A stretch of DNA of 64,000 nucleotides from Delphinapterus leucas (GCF_002288925.2 NW_022098023.1:28733650-28797649), one strand, 5' to 3'. Shown: positions 10,845 to 23,155, counted from the first letter of the stretch. Notes: a model not told the origin generated them from the letters alone. Translations and numbers: made by a program.

Positions 10845-11669
10845 CCTGGTAGAGATTTACAACAGGTTTTATAATGTGTAGATTCACAGGTAGAATGTAT
10901 TTATATTGAACTATAGTACTGCCAATATGTTACATAATACTAAGGTAATAAAGAAATAACTAGTAGCTAAAAGTATATAAATTGGCTTGTAAAACATTAG
11001 TTAGTTTGTTTTTTCTCTTTTTGTTTCCCTCTCTCCTTCACCTAATGAGTGGCAGAGCGATTTCAGTATATGTTGTATTTGTATTTTCAGTTATGAAGTC
11101 CTTTATTTTTAAGCCCCTGGGTAATTCTTTTAACTCCAGACTGAAGCAGATTTTCTGAAACAGAGTTTTTGGCTTACTATTTTAGTTGCTTGTTAGGAGA
11201 AGTACTTTTTAAAACAGTTGCTTGGAAAAACTTATTAGATGGATTGTACTTTAGACAGACCACCTCCATAGAATTTAGAAAAAGCTCTGAAGTGAATCTG
11301 AAACAGCATAAGTACTTGTATTTATCATATATCAATGACTTATTAGAAATTAACAGGTTACTATGACTTTACTCTGGTACGTATGCAAAGTAGAGTTTTA
11401 ATGCACAATCTAGAAAGTGTTCTGTCCAAATAGCGAAGTTTTGAGAATGTATCTTTGTCTAGGAATAGGGAAGTAGCATTTTGTCTCTGGCTTAGTTTTA
11501 GTTACAAAATGTCCATTCAGTGGAAGCATATGATTTTTGTAAACTAAATATGGACTCTGTAGGTATAGCATGTTAAATAAGAACAAATTGGCCATTTGCC
11601 TACAAATAGGTTTTTCTATGCATTGGGCATTTTAAACTCAATTTTAAAAGTCTCTTGTCAAAGTGAATG

Positions 11670-13735
11670 CATTTATTATTTCAGCAAATACTATTAGGCA
11701 TCTACTCTGGAAGGCACTGGGATATTTCCATGAACAAGATAGAGAAGGTGCTGGTTCTCATGGCAGATACATTTCTGTGGAGAAACAAACTATAAATAAG
11801 TAAACTACATAGTAATAATAAATAAGGGTATTTGATAGAGAGTGATGGGGATGGGATAGGTCACCAAAGTATTGGATGGCAGGGGAGGGCTGTTTGAGGA
11901 GGCGTTATTTGAGTGGAGAGCTAGATGGTAGTTGGTTGTGTAAAGATTTGGGGAAGAGAAAATCTGGCTTAGATGGAGCTTGATGTCTTTGAGGAACAGA
12001 AAGTGGGGCTGGAGAATAGTGAGCAGGAAAGAAAATGGTGGAAGATGAGATCAGAGAACCAGGCAATGGCCATATTACATAGGGACTGGTAGGCTGTGTT
12101 AAGTTTGAGTTTTCTTGTAAGAAATTTATTTGGAGGGCTTTTAGCAGGAGAGTGATATAATCTGATTTATAGTTTTAAAAAGATCACTGTGGCTGCTCTC
12201 TCTGGAGAGTGAATTTCAGGGGAGCAAGAGCGGGAATAGAGAGGTGAGTTAGAGACTCTAAGGTGGCTTGGACTAGCGGTGGAAGGGCCTTAGTGGTGGA
12301 AGTGAAGAGGGGGTGGATGGATTCGGGATATACTTAGAAGGTAAAGCCAACAGCCTGCTGCTACAATGAAATGGGAGGTGAAGGAAAGAGAAGATCCAAG
12401 AGTGAATGTAAGTTTCTTCAGCTTCAGCAGCAGGATAGATTATCCAGCAGAAGAGGGGTTTGCCAAGATTGGCCGGCAGACCCAACCAGGCGTGTCTTTG
12501 TAAAGTCATATTAGAGCACAGCCTTGCTCATGAGCCTATGTATCACGTGTGGCTGTTTTTACACTACAGTGACAGAGTTAAAAAGTTGTGACAAAGACTG
12601 CTTGGTGCAGTAGACTAAAATACCATTACAGAAAATGTTACTGACCCCTGGTATCATGATTTTCATGAGGATCAAAAAGTCTGAGAAATGAGCAAGAGTG
12701 TTTTGTTTTGCTGGGTGCTGGGGTTAGGAGGAAATAATAATTCTTCTTTGGGTATATTAAAATTGAGATGCCAAGATGCCTCTTAGTTATGCAAGTGGGG
12801 ATATTTCCAGGGCAGCGGGAAATACCAGTTTGAAATTCAGGGGAGAAATAAATGTTTGAGTCATCTTTATACATATGGTATTTAAAACTGAGGAATGGAT
12901 GACTGGTCAACTAGAGAGATGACACTGAAAGAAAAAAGAAGATCTAGACCCAAATCCTGGGGCATTCCGTAAGTTAAAGGGTGCTCAGGAAAGGGAGAGC
13001 CAACAAAACACTGAGAAAGAATGGCCAGTGAGGTACAAGAAAAACCAGAAAAATGTTGCAGAAGCAAAAAAAAAAGATTTTTCAAGAAAGGAGGAGTTGT
13101 CAGTTGTTATCAAATGCTACTGAGAGACTGCTGAGGATGAAGAAGCAATGATTGGATTTGGGGACGTGGTGGTCATTGGTGACTGTGACATGATCAATTA
13201 CAATGAAGTGTTGGGAGCAAAAGCCTAGTGAGGGTAATAAGCTTTGGAAGAGAATTGGAAATGAGGGAATGGAGAGTGATTGTAGGTAATTCTTTAGATA
13301 AGTTTTGCTGTAAATGGGAAAAAAGATATGAGACCATATTAGGGAAGGCTGTAATATCAAGGGGAGGTGTTTAAGATGGAGGATTCTGAGTTTGTTTGTA
13401 TAGAAAGGAAAGAGAAATAGAAATGATCCAGGAAAAGTGGGAGAAATTGACGATGAATGAGAGACAGCAAGATAATCGCATCACAGAAGTGCTGACGGAA
13501 TGAGATTCACAGCACAAATGGAGTGGCTGGCTTTGGACAAGACCCAGGACACTCCTTCCATTGTAACAGGAGGTAGAGGAAAATAGGTTTAATCTGATTG
13601 CAACTTCGAGGTTGTATCTGATTGCTCCTGTTTTTCACTGAAGAAAGTGATGAGGTCATGATCAGCTGAGAGTGAGGAAGACTGGTGCTAGAGGTTTGAG
13701 GTGAGGAGGAAAAAGTAAATTCCATCATGGAGAGT
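11670..13735 (-). repeat. Long L2 (CR1-clade) LINE copy, antisense, with reverse-transcriptase remnant
   Basis: From the 3' UTR ('ctattaggcatctactctgg ... ggcactggg' near 11690-11730) it runs through the ORF2 C-terminus to the RT domain, all antisense and collinear with L2. On the - strand, 13100-13360 reads TVTNDHHVPKSN...SLSVAFD (L2-like VTNDLHVAKSN...LSAAFD), 12882-13085 reads FSGFSC..., FVGSPFPEHPLTYGMPQ, and 12638-12910 reads FKYHMYKDDSNIYF, where YKDD stands for the catalytic YADD. Frameshifts break it into several frames, so it is dead. About 2 kb is unusually long for so old a family. Confidence 0.85.
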
Positions 13736-13877
13736 AGGAAAACGTGCTATGACAGTAGGATTGCTATTCATTGTGATAATACAATCAGAAATTTTATGTT
13801 TGCTGATACATGTTAATGATGATGTCAGCTGTTTAACCAAAAGTAAATGTTGCAGTACCCATCTTATTTCCTTTCAG

Positions 13878-13993
13878 ACCCAGTGAGAATATGCTGATTC
13901 GGGTCAATAACGATGGCACTTACTGTGCAAATTGGACTCCGGGGGCTATTGGACTCTACACCATTCATGTTACAATCGATGGCATTGAAATAG
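13878..13993 (+). CDS. MYCBP2: MYCBP2 exon 4: C-terminal strands of the filamin-type domain
   Basis: 116 nt, phase 2 in and phase 1 out. Joined to exon 3 it reads R|PSENMLIRVNNDGTY... to IHVTIDGIEI. The pattern NNDGTYCANWTPGAIGLYTIHV is the classic filamin motif (DGTY...YTP...G.Y.I.V). Acceptor TTTCAG, donor ATAG|gtattt followed by a long T run. Confidence 0.97.
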
Positions 13994-14224
13994 GTATTTT
14001 TTTTTTTTTAAGTTGTGAGTTACTTAGTGCAAAGAACTAGAATCAAAATCCTCTTTCTGTTCTAGTTTGTCCTTTAACATGTATCACAGACATGGACAGA
14101 TTTCATAACTTTTAGGGGGCTTCATATCCTCCTTTATAATGAGTACTTAATTCGTGCATTGTTAAGGTCTTAAAATGTTGTAATAATTTATGGGTCATTG
14201 TAGCCCTCATGATTCCTTCCCTGC

Positions 14225-14425
14225 ATTCCCTGATGTGGCTGGTCAGGTTCGATCTCCTCCGTGCTGTGTTATAACCGTATTCATGCCTCATCTCCCTACC
14301 CCGTGGTATGTCTGTCTTCCCTTCCTGGCTGTGAGCAGACACCTCTTTCATCTTTGGATCTCCCAGTCTGGCTCAGTGCCTGGCGTATGATGGCTGCTCA
14401 ATAAATACTTGCCGAAAGGATGAAT
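14225..14425 (+). repeat. L2 LINE 3' end, sense
   Basis: 'gatctcccagtctggctcag', 'gcctggcgtatgatggctgc' and 'tcaataaatacttgcc' follow the L2 3' end (CCCAGTGCCTGGCACATAGTAGGTGCTCAATAAA...). The upstream boundary is uncertain. Confidence 0.7.
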
Positions 14426-15494
14426 TTTTTTTACCTACCACTAACTTTGAAAAATATACTGCTTTTCCTTTGGGCATTAATCTTTCTCTTTTCTTTATTT
14501 TTAAACTATCCGTATAATAGGACAATAGTAGGACAACAAAGCTCTAATAAGTGTTTATCAATATGAATTCCTTATAACACTGTCTTTCCTAATGCTCCTC
14601 AAGCAAAAGGATTCCTATGATCAGGCAGATTTAGAAAGCCCAATATATTGTAGTCTCATCTTAGACATTAATACAATTCATATTATCATATTTGGGATTC
14701 TAAGAAGTCTTGAAATTAAGAATCCTCTCTAAATTTGTTTAATCCTTATCTTGAGAACCTTACATGTAGGGAAGAGGAGACAGGTTAGAGATAAAAGTAA
14801 TACTGATTAACATTCCACCAAAATACCCTTTGGGAAACTTTCAGTAGTTTGTTTTTACAGTGAAGATAAAGAGGTACTTTACATTGTTGTAACCATAGAT
14901 GTATAGAATATACATTAATGTAACTATAGGATCAGATATGTTAGATTCATCTATACCATCCTAGAGACATTTAGTGGCAGCCTTTGCTGCACTCTTTTAT
15001 TTCAGCATATCTTTAAAGCCTTTAGTTCAGCAAACTTTCACTGGTTCTGGGCAAAACATTGTTCTAGGTAAGACAGTTCCTGGCAAGTGTTGAGAACTTA
15101 CTGATGATTGTCAGGTAAAACAGCCAAACAAAATCACATGAAGTAGAATATAAGTAGTGACGTGCAAGGGGCACACATTACAGCAGTTCAAAAGTGGAGA
15201 TAGTCAAGAATGGTTTCTTCTTGGCTAATAGCGGGTAAAGGAAACTGATACAAAGTAGATAAGAAAAATCTACTTATATTTGTTTTCTGGAAAGACACTG
15301 AGGAAAAAGATTCATAGTTACTTAGAATCATTCATTTTGTTCCCCACCTTCTTAGCTTTCTCCAGAGGTGACCAAACTGTTAGTAGACTAGGATCTTGCT
15401 TGACTGCAGTCAAGGACAGATAATAATTCATTAGAATAAGGAGAATGATAATAGCATTTAATATATATCTAAAAAATTTTATACACACCTTACA

Positions 15495-15680
15495 TATATT
15501 TATTTTTAAAATCATTTCATTCTCACAGCATCTCAGTGAAATAGGTGCTATTCTCATCCCTATTTTATAGATTAAAAAAATGAGGCACAGAGAGTCAAAC
15601 AGTTGGTGGCAGATGTGGGAACAGCCGAGTCTAACATGAGAAGCCCAGCTCTTAGATGCCATGCTGTGCTGCCTGTTACT
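15495..15680 (-). repeat. MIR SINE, antisense
   Basis: 'atttcattctcacagcatct', 'taggtgctattctcatccct', 'atgaggcacagagagtcaaa' and 'agatgccatgctgtgctgcc' match the reverse complement of MIR in order. Confidence 0.85.
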
Positions 15681-16029
15681 CATGAGATGATCGGTATAGA
15701 TGACGAGTAGTGTTCCGATTGGGTGTTATGAGATAACGTTTGATCACACAAGGGTTTCTTGTTGATTATTTTGAATTTTTCAGTATAATTTTACATAATC
15801 CATAGCCCCTCCTCTTTTCCTTGAACCCCTGAGACACCCCTTTGGAATCTTAAGGTCATTTTTCAGATATTTCTCTCTTAGTTATTAAATATTAATCACC
15901 TTAAGAGGACAGAATTCAGATATTTGTTTTAATTGTTTAAAATAGCCTGTGAATGTATATTAAGTTAGGTTTAAGGGTCCTCCCTCCCTTGTGTTCTCAA
16001 GTGTTACAGTTCCCTTCCTTTTCTTACAG

Positions 16030-16127
16030 ATGCTGGCCTCGAAGTAAAAGTAAAAGACCCGCCGAAAGGGATGATACCGCCAGGAACTCAGCTGGTCAAA
16101 CCAAAGACTGAGCCTCAACCAAATAAG
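16030..16127 (+). CDS. MYCBP2: MYCBP2 exon 5: last filamin strand and Pro/Lys linker
   Basis: 98 nt, phase 1 in and phase 0 out; D|AGLEVKVKDPPKGMIPPGTQ then LVKPKTEPQPNK. AGLEVKVKDPP is the terminal beta strand of the filamin fold. The rest is a proline/lysine linker to the SH3b-like modules. Acceptor TTACAG; donor AAG|gttagg, a weaker donor than its neighbours because T replaces the usual A/G at +3. Confidence 0.95.
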
Positions 16128-16391
16128 GTTAGGGTAGAATGAAATCAGAGCATGAACTGGTCTGAGATTTATTAATTTTCTTCATTGATGCTTCAAGGTA
16201 GCCATCAAACACCTCATAGTTTACTTTATTTCAGTATTCGAATTCTAAGTATTCCTAAATGAACTTGAACAATAGTTCATGGTAATTCTAATCATTTCTC
16301 AATTGTAGAACCTGTACTTTTTGGTTTCTTTGTATAATGCTATAGTAATTTATAGGTCTTGTGTACTTTCTGTTATTGAAAGTTTACAATT

Positions 16392-16585
16392 GGGACTTCC
16401 CTGGTGGTCCAGTGGTTAAGACTCTGGACTGCCAATGCAGGAGGCCCAGTTTCGATCCCTGGTCAGGGAGCTAGATCCTGCATGCTGCAACTAAAGATCC
16501 CGCATGCTGCAACGAAAGATCCCGCGTGCCGCAACTAAGACTTGGTGGAGCCAAATGAATAAATAAAAGCTACCCTTTAAAAACA
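16392..16585 (+). repeat. CHR/Bov-tA-like SINE, sense, with 13-bp target-site duplication
   Basis: Starts 'gggacttccctggtggtcca', keeps a B-box-like 'gtttcgatccc' and ends in (AAAT)-rich sequence. 'aaagtttacaatt' occurs on both sides (16379-16391 and 16586-16598). The unit 'gatcccgcatgctgcaac' is repeated in tandem inside (16475-16540). Confidence 0.92.
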
Positions 16586-16884
16586 AAAGTTTACAATTCA
16601 CAAAACGTCTACCGAAATTGAGTGTATAAAGTTGACAAGGTTAACGTATCCTGTGCTGTTAAAAGAAAAAATTCATTTCCTAACATCTAAAGAGTAAGCA
16701 CTATAGGAATTTTAGTAAACTACTTATTAAAAATGAAACGTGGATAATAGAATTTATATACCTTCCTGAAAGGAAAAAAATGGCTCTTTTCTCCTTTTTA
16801 TCATGTCTTCACAGTTTAGAAAAGAAATTATAAACGTATATTAATAATTTTTTTTTCAATAATTTACATTTTTACACATTTTGA

Positions 16885-16915
16885 AAAAACAACATTTTTT
16901 TTAAATGTTGTTTTT
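16885..16915. repeat. Perfect 13-bp inverted repeat with 5-nt loop
   Basis: Arms 'aaaaacaacattt' and 'aaatgttgttttt' are perfect reverse complements separated by Ts. Just downstream 'tgttgtttttataaa' occurs twice (from about 16906 and 16931). No function is evident; A/T slippage is a simple explanation. Confidence 0.7.
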
Positions 16916-17108
16916 ATAAATGTTTTCTCTTGTTGTTTTTATAAATTAACCACTGTTATTTGCACAGGGAAACCAGCTACAAATAATTTTGGAAACTTTC
17001 TCAGAATTATACTTTCAATTCTGTTTAATTTTCTCTCTTACCACTTACTTATAAGGTCTCTGTTCTGTGATTTCCCCTGTATCACCTGTCTGTCTTTGCC
17101 TTTCTCAG

Positions 17109-17225
17109 GTTCGAAGATTTGTGGCCAAGGACAGTGCAGGGCTCCGTATCCGTAGCCACCCTTCCCTTCAGAGTGAGCAGATAGGCATAGTGAAGGTCAA
17201 TGGAACCATCACTTTCATTGATGAG
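17109..17225 (+). CDS. MYCBP2: MYCBP2 exon 6: SH3b-like module 1, first half
   Basis: 117 nt, 39 codons, phase 0 both ends, VRRFVAKDSAG to TITFIDE. Acceptor CTCAG, donor GAG|gtaatt. SAGLRIRSHPSLQSEQIGIV followed by 'GTITFIDE' has the order LNVRSGPS..S.IG....GT.V that typifies SH3b-type beta domains. The 39 residues align without gaps to the last 39 residues of exon 8, and both end in E at a phase-0 exon boundary, implying duplication (see findings). Confidence 0.96.
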
Positions 17226-17957
17226 GTAATTTGTAAGGAAACACTTGGTAATAAATTTTGGACAGAAAGTTTTTGCATTGTTTGCACAGTGTAAGTTTAC
17301 TAAATTGTTTGTTAGAATGTGTTCTAAGCAGTTTGGGTAGTGTTTGGGAAATCATTTCACAGAATTTCAAAATTCTGTTCATTGAGTTTCAAACATTGCA
17401 TTCATTTTTCTTTATCAATAAAAAAAGTAACTAAAATTATATTTTTAGCATAAAAGGAATTCACTTAACATGGTAGTCAGAGCCTGTACAAGGATTCAAT
17501 GAAAATGAATACAGTTTTTCTTGAATTTTTAAAATGTGGTTTGTTTTTGAATGTGTTTATTATATTGCCTTAACTTTGGACAGTACATTTTTCTAATAAT
17601 ACAGTCAAGTAACTTCCAATTATGAAAATCTAAACTGAGGGAAAGAAAGTCTTAAGTTCTTTTGGGAAACATCTGATTTTATGTTTGAAATATTTATCTT
17701 AAAGTGTGATTTTTTTGTGTGCTTTTTACTCCTAAGTGACATTGTTTTTTACAATCTCACCATGTGAATTATCATGTTGTTTGGCATTCCTTGCTGGTTT
17801 TTTCCTTAAAGCTTCTCCCATTCTTACCTTCTGCAAAAACTAGATGCTTAATCTCCATGTCCAGCATTATTTGCCTGCTTTGTAGCCTTTCAGACCTTGC
17901 TACCCTCATAGGAGTTACAGGAGGGCGTGGCTTGTTTGTGTTGCGTGTATTCCGTAG
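17226..17957 (+). other. Intron 6: unique sequence
   Basis: GT donor 17226, AG acceptor 17956-17957 (732 bp). No repeat family recognised. Read-through ORFs across the acceptor are not additional genes. Confidence 0.85.
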
Positions 17958-18098
17958 ATCCACAATGATGATGGTGTGTGGCTGAGGCTGAATGATGAGA
18001 CGATAAAGAAGTATGTTCCTAACATGAATGGTTACACTGAAGCCTGGTGCCTCTCTTTTAATCAGCATCTTGGGAAGAGTCTTCTGGTCCCTGTTGAC
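17958..18098 (+). CDS. MYCBP2: MYCBP2 exon 7: SH3b-like module 1, second half
   Basis: 141 nt, 47 codons, phase 0 both ends, IHNDDGVWLRLND to GKSLLVPVD. Acceptor CCGTAG, donor GAC|gtaagt. DGVWLRL is the conserved G.W..V strand of SH3b folds, and NGYTEAWCLSFNQHLGKSLL closes the module. The parallel in exon 9 is EGTWVQL ... GEAWSLARDRGGNQYL. It joins exon 8 as ...VPVD|EPKTSTDD. Confidence 0.96.
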
Positions 18099-19599
18099 GT
18101 AAGTAAAAGGCGGTTTTAAAAAGCTTTCTAGGTATACTCTGTCCTCATTACAGGGCTTTCTTTAATTAAGGCTTCTCAGTTCTGAGGTAAACCACAACTA
18201 AATAACTTTAAGTGCTTGAATTCTGAGAGCTTCTGTGTAATAAAGAGGGAGTTTGGCAAGGCTGAGGACCTTACTACTTACTATGATCCATCACAAGCAG
18301 GAAGTAGTAAATTAAAACTAGGCCTGCTGAATTCCTTACACAGAGGTAGGGAACGAGAGCGGTTACATTTTTTTTCCCCTTTCTTATTCACACTACTGTT
18401 TGGAATGAATTCCAAACTAAAATTTAAGAATTCAGTGTTACTATCCATTTCAGAAATATGTATAATGTATTTTTTTTATGTTGGCATTTTGTAATTCTGT
18501 GTTGCTTAAGTTTGAATCTTTCTTTCTTGGCATGTGATACTGCTATGTTAAAATAAGGTGGATTTTTAGACTTGTGGTGCTGTAGTGTTCTAGTTGAAGT
18601 TAAATCTTAGTGTCTGAGAGAATTCACTGAGCCTCTTTGACAGTGCAGTAGAATACTTAGAGTGTTCAAAAGTTTTCTATATCACTAAATATGATAGGAA
18701 CCCACAGCTCTTTTTATAATTTAAACAGAAATATGTGATTTTTTTCTTTTTCATTTCCATCAAATGTATTCCTTATGACACTGCTAATGAATAGAACAGG
18801 TAAATTTTTATTTTGAAAAAACCTTAGTGTTTTAAACAGTTGAATTTCTTAAAAATCAGTATATAAAACTAGCTCTTTATATCAAATCATTTAATATATT
18901 GTTTGTTTTTCTCCTTAATAGTTCAGAGTAATGTTCTCCAAAGGGGTGTATACAGATGATTCTTTGGGAAAGAAAATAACAGAACTTCTATTTAAATTTA
19001 TTGATTTCATTCTTTTCTCTCTTCCTTTGTATATGTTTTATAATAGTACAGTGGGGAGAGATATATCTATCTATATACTTTTTACAAATAGATGCGTGAT
19101 AAAGAAAGTTTGGAGAGTGTTGGTCTACTGCTTTTTTGATTTTTTTCATCTGTGGCTCGAAAGTTGGCCTTAAATGGTTTGAACCCACCTCTCATTATGG
19201 TAACCAAATGTTCTTCAGGATTATGAAAATGATATTTTAAATGAGATAATTATAATAGCCATTTTGTTTATGTCATTAACAGCATATTTTTAAATTTTTG
19301 ACCAATTTAGAGTTTTGTGTATTTTAAGGCCCTAATAAGGCATTATATTAGATTATATTATCTTTACTACCTTCCCCACTTCAAAATTTTCTTCCTAATT
19401 CCTTTGTTTGCTCATTTGAGGAGGTGGTTTTGGAAGAGGAAGATATTCACACAGATAGAACAAGAGAATAAACAAAGGTAGAAAGGAAGAGCAAGAAGTG
19501 TGCTGTGTGTTGAAGTTCTGAATCCCATGGCTTCATTTTGGACCACTGCTGTTCTGTTATTTGATGCTTTTAAACTCTAGCCAAGAGACAGTTTTTAGT

Positions 19600-21130
19600 A
19601 GGCAGTCTTGAGGTCAGAGAGAGAGGACATAATAAAGGTAAGAGGGAACGCTAAATGGAGTGAGCCGAACAAATACTCGTTGATGACTTTTCACTGGTAT
19701 GTGAATGAGGAGATTATCACTGACTTATTTGAAAAATCCAGATGAAGAATACTGGAGATAGAAAGTAAAATGAAGTAGTTTTTGATATTTTCTAGCTTGT
19801 CTTTATGTTGAAGAATGACATGAGTTCTCTTTTAATGTTAAGTAACTCAGAGTATCTGGTATCATTAAGAAGGCTGAGGTTTTTCTGGTTCCTTTATTTC
19901 AAGGATGGTAGTGACTTGAGATCCTTACAAATTAAAGGAAAGATGCCAGTAGAAAAGGGAGACATTAAAGATGTAGATAAGAAACCTGAAGGCTGAAAGA
20001 GGAGGAGAAAATAGAATTGAGGGCACATTGGAGAGTTGTTTCTGTGAAGGAGGAGGGGGTATGTATGGCAGTGGGTAAGTTTTTAGGGTTGAGGGAGGAA
20101 GGGAAGAGGTTGAAGGAGACCGTGATTTCCATATAGAAGGGAGAAAAGTCATCTGTTGAGATTGAAACAATTGAGTTAAGCTAGAGAGTTTAAAAATGCC
20201 ATAAAGATTTGGAGTAATGTTTGAGAGAAATAGGAGCAGGATCTGACAAAAAAATTACTTGTTTGGGGATTATTGGGCCACTGAGGACCCAGTGGGACCA
20301 CTGGATAGATCCATTCTGGATACCCCTCCTCTCCCATGGCCCTAAGTATCCAGCATTAAAGGAGCCAGGAAAACAGATGATAGCATTGGCTGGAATTTCC
20401 TGAGCTGCTATGACAGGAAAATAGGGACAAAAGGGAATTTCAGATGCTGATGAAAGAGCAATTGAGATCACCAACTGTGGGATCCAGCCTAAGGTGGAAA
20501 TGTGAAAGGACAAATGGATGGTCCAGGGGACTTAGAGGACTTAATAAAATAGAACAATATAGTGAGTGTGCTATACTTGAAGAGCTGGAAGGAGATAGGC
20601 AATTTTTGTGATAACATAGCATATTTGAATTTGATTTCATACTTAGAGCATTTTATTGAATGAAATGGCTCATTAATGTGGCTGTGAGAGGGCAGCTGAA
20701 GTATGTTGGAAGTAAAGGTCATTGGAACTGCCCAAGTCTAAGAACTAAAAGGCTAGGCAGTTGGATGATATCCACATCGACACGAAGACATACCAGTGAT
20801 GGCAACACTGTGACCTGCAAGGTTTGAAAGAGAGTTTGTGTACGATTGGAAGAATAGTCCCATTAGATACAATATAAAGTCATGGGAATAATTAGATGTT
20901 GGATCAGGAAGAAGCCTAGAGTCGTTTTGGTATAAAAAGAGAACAGGTAGATGACACAAGGGTTTATATTTTATGTGGTGACCAAAGAGGACAGAGGGGA
21001 TGTGTGACAACTGGCCTAGGGCTTCAAATAGATCTGGTATAAAGTTGCTTCAATGAGGGTGTTATATGAGGACCCACGGAGTCAGAGCCTGGCATAGGCA
21101 AGAACAGGCTAGTTTTCCAAGGTTTTGATT
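19600..21130. other. Purine-rich block of unidentified origin, possibly an old antisense LINE
   Basis: This stretch is noticeably purine-rich on the + strand, as are the antisense L2 copies elsewhere, and short - strand ORFs lie at 20190-20513 and 20753-21010. I cannot align it to any family from memory. It may be another CR1-clade or L1 fragment. The translations show no motif I recognise. Confidence 0.3.
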
Positions 21131-22269
21131 TTAAGGACCAGGACAGGCCTCTCATACAGTCAATAAGTTTTTAATGAGTACCTTACTCTACAGGGCAGAG
21201 CATGATAGGACATAGAGGGGATAATGATTCCATCTCATCTCCTCAAGGAACTAATAGAGCTAAACAAACGCATCTTGCTGCTTCTTTCCTTTACATCTCT
21301 TACTTCATTTACTACTAGAAAAATGCTGGCCACCTATTCTCCCTTTTTATACTTCAGTTCGTTTGTGAGTAGATCAACTATAAATTATGGCTAACCATTG
21401 TGAAGCACTACTCAATTAAAAAGAGAAAGCTAGGAGATTGGAAATAAAATTAGAAATTATCGAGGACTAATGCCACTAACTTAAAGAGATGCAAAAGTAC
21501 CAAAAAGTTGCCTTGAGCAGCCCTTACATCAACCTCTTCAGCCTTTTCTAGTTACAACAATTTTGTATTCACATGAGTGCGTGTACCCTATTTGGAGCCT
21601 GACTCAAACAGACTGTTGGAGAGAATGGGGGTAGGGATTGGAAATTGAACGCTGACTAAATATTTGATGAACTATTTTTTTTTAAAGATTACCATAAATA
21701 GTCATATTTAGAATGAGCTTTAAAATGATTTTTGTTGCACTGTCTTATTTATTTACTCATACTGTAGAACTATCATTTTCATTGTAGATAAGTACTTTAG
21801 CTAAATTTTGGCCTACCTAGCAGTAGTTCTATTTAAACATCATTACTTTACTAAGAAATAATCACATCCTAACTTAGTTCAAATATGACTTTAACTGTGT
21901 TTTAGTACTTTAGTAACGCTCTAGTTTAGAGATTAAATAGCATTAGACATCCATATTATGACTATGTCTTTTTTAGAATATTTTTAAATCAAAAACTATT
22001 TTTTACATCAGTGGGAAGAATAGGGATAAATATGAAGAGTGCAGGTTCTTTTTTGTGAGGTGCTCACGGTCTCTTAGAACTTGTTGCCCCTTTTAGAACA
22101 CACTGTTTAATTTTACATCTTAGAGTCTTTCTTTACGTTGTTTCATTTGCCTAAAATGCTTTTGCTTCCATTTTTTTTTCTAACTTTTCTAATATTTTCC
22201 TAATTGGCCAGGCTCAAAAGTTTCTGTCAACGTTTCTCATCCCTGTACATCCCAATAATGCTGTAGTTA

Positions 22270-22660
22270 TCAGTTCATTAATTGTTCACTCAGCATATAT
22301 TTATTGAGTCCTTATTATGTACCAGATACTAAGCTGGGAAATAGGTGTTGGGTGGAGAGGCAAAGGGGAGGGATACAAAATAAGTAAGAGTGCAGTTCTT
22401 GATCTTGGGGTACTCACTATGTAATGGGATAGACATACAATATTCAGATAATTAAGTTGCATTGTGTTAAGTTATAGAGTGACTTTACTTAGGAGGTGAC
22501 ATTTGAGGAAATCTTAAAGAAAAATTGCCAGGACAAAGTAAAGTAATTTCACATTAGAGAGTCAGATGTCCAAAGTTATGGACGCATGCTATGTGTGGGG
22601 ACTAAAAAATGGTCGATACGTGTGAAGCAAGAATTGCGGGTAAAAGGCATATAAGTACTG
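22270..22660 (-). repeat. L2 LINE 3' fragment, antisense
   Basis: 'agcatatatttattgagtcc ttattatgtaccagatac', then 'taggaggtgacatttgagga' reproduce the order of the L2 antisense 3' end (TATTGAG...CTACTATGTGCCAGG ... GGTGACATTTGAGC). Confidence 0.7.
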
Positions 22661-22811
22661 GGGAAATTAGCTTTTTCTCTCCTTTCTCAGGTAGCACTTT
22701 GTCTGTAAAAGTGGAAAAGGCTTATAAATGTCTTTCTCCAACTACCCATAATGTTTAGTTTGGATTTTTTTTGGCCTTTAGCCCATTTGTATTTATATAC
22801 CTCTTATTTCT

Positions 22812-22925
22812 GTTAAGCTCCTCAAGGGTTAGGGCTCATTCAGAATCCCTTCTTATATTTTTTCTTCCAGAGTGTTAAATATTACATTTTGCTTGTGGTA
22901 GGCTTTCAACATTTGTTAAATACTA
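22812..22925 (+). repeat. L2 LINE 3' end, sense
   Basis: 'taagctcctcaagggttagg' and 'gtggtaggctttcaacattt' resemble the L2 terminal segment (AGCTCCTTGAGGGCAGGG ... TAGTAGGTGCTCAATAAATG). Divergent. Confidence 0.55.
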
Positions 22926-22984
22926 AATTTTAGTTCTTGGCATTTGGCAGGATCATACTGCTTAAAATAATTTCTGACCCTCTT

Positions 22985-23155
22985 ATGCTCCATACCTTAA
23001 TTCTCTCATTTAATTTTCATTGTGCCCCTTTGATGTTAAGTTTTTATCATTCTCATTTTTCCAGTGACAGAAGAGAGCTATTCTCCCAAGATCATAAGTA
23101 GTAAGTAGTGGAGCTAGCTCTGGAACTCCAGGTGATGTGATTCCAAAGCCTATTT
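22985..23155 (-). repeat. MIR SINE, antisense, degraded
   Basis: 'tcatttaattttcattgtgc', 'ttatcattctcatttttcca' and 'aagtagtggagctagctctg' follow the reverse complement of MIR. Confidence 0.65.

Larger units (their letters stand above)
10613..13877 (+). other. Intron 3: truncated L1 and a ~2-kb antisense L2
   Basis: GT donor 10613, AG acceptor 13876-13877. It contains the small antisense L1 at 10741-10844 and the long antisense L2 at 11670-13735. The part from about 10860 to 11670 is AT-rich unique sequence without recognisable features. Confidence 0.85.
13994..16029 (+). other. Intron 4: L2 3' end and MIR
   Basis: GT donor 13994, AG acceptor 16028-16029. Contains a sense L2 3' end (14225-14425) and an antisense MIR (15495-15680). 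The remainder, including 14430-15490, shows no recognisable element. Confidence 0.8.
16128..17108 (+). other. Intron 5: one CHR SINE and an A/T hairpin
   Basis: GT donor 16128, AG acceptor 17107-17108. Contains the SINE at 16392-16585 and the inverted repeat at 16885-16915; otherwise AT-rich unique sequence. Confidence 0.85.

Noticed and set aside
12273..13728. Series of - strand ORFs of 60-90 codons
   Set aside because: Same explanation: a decayed antisense L2 ORF2, including the degenerate YKDD box.
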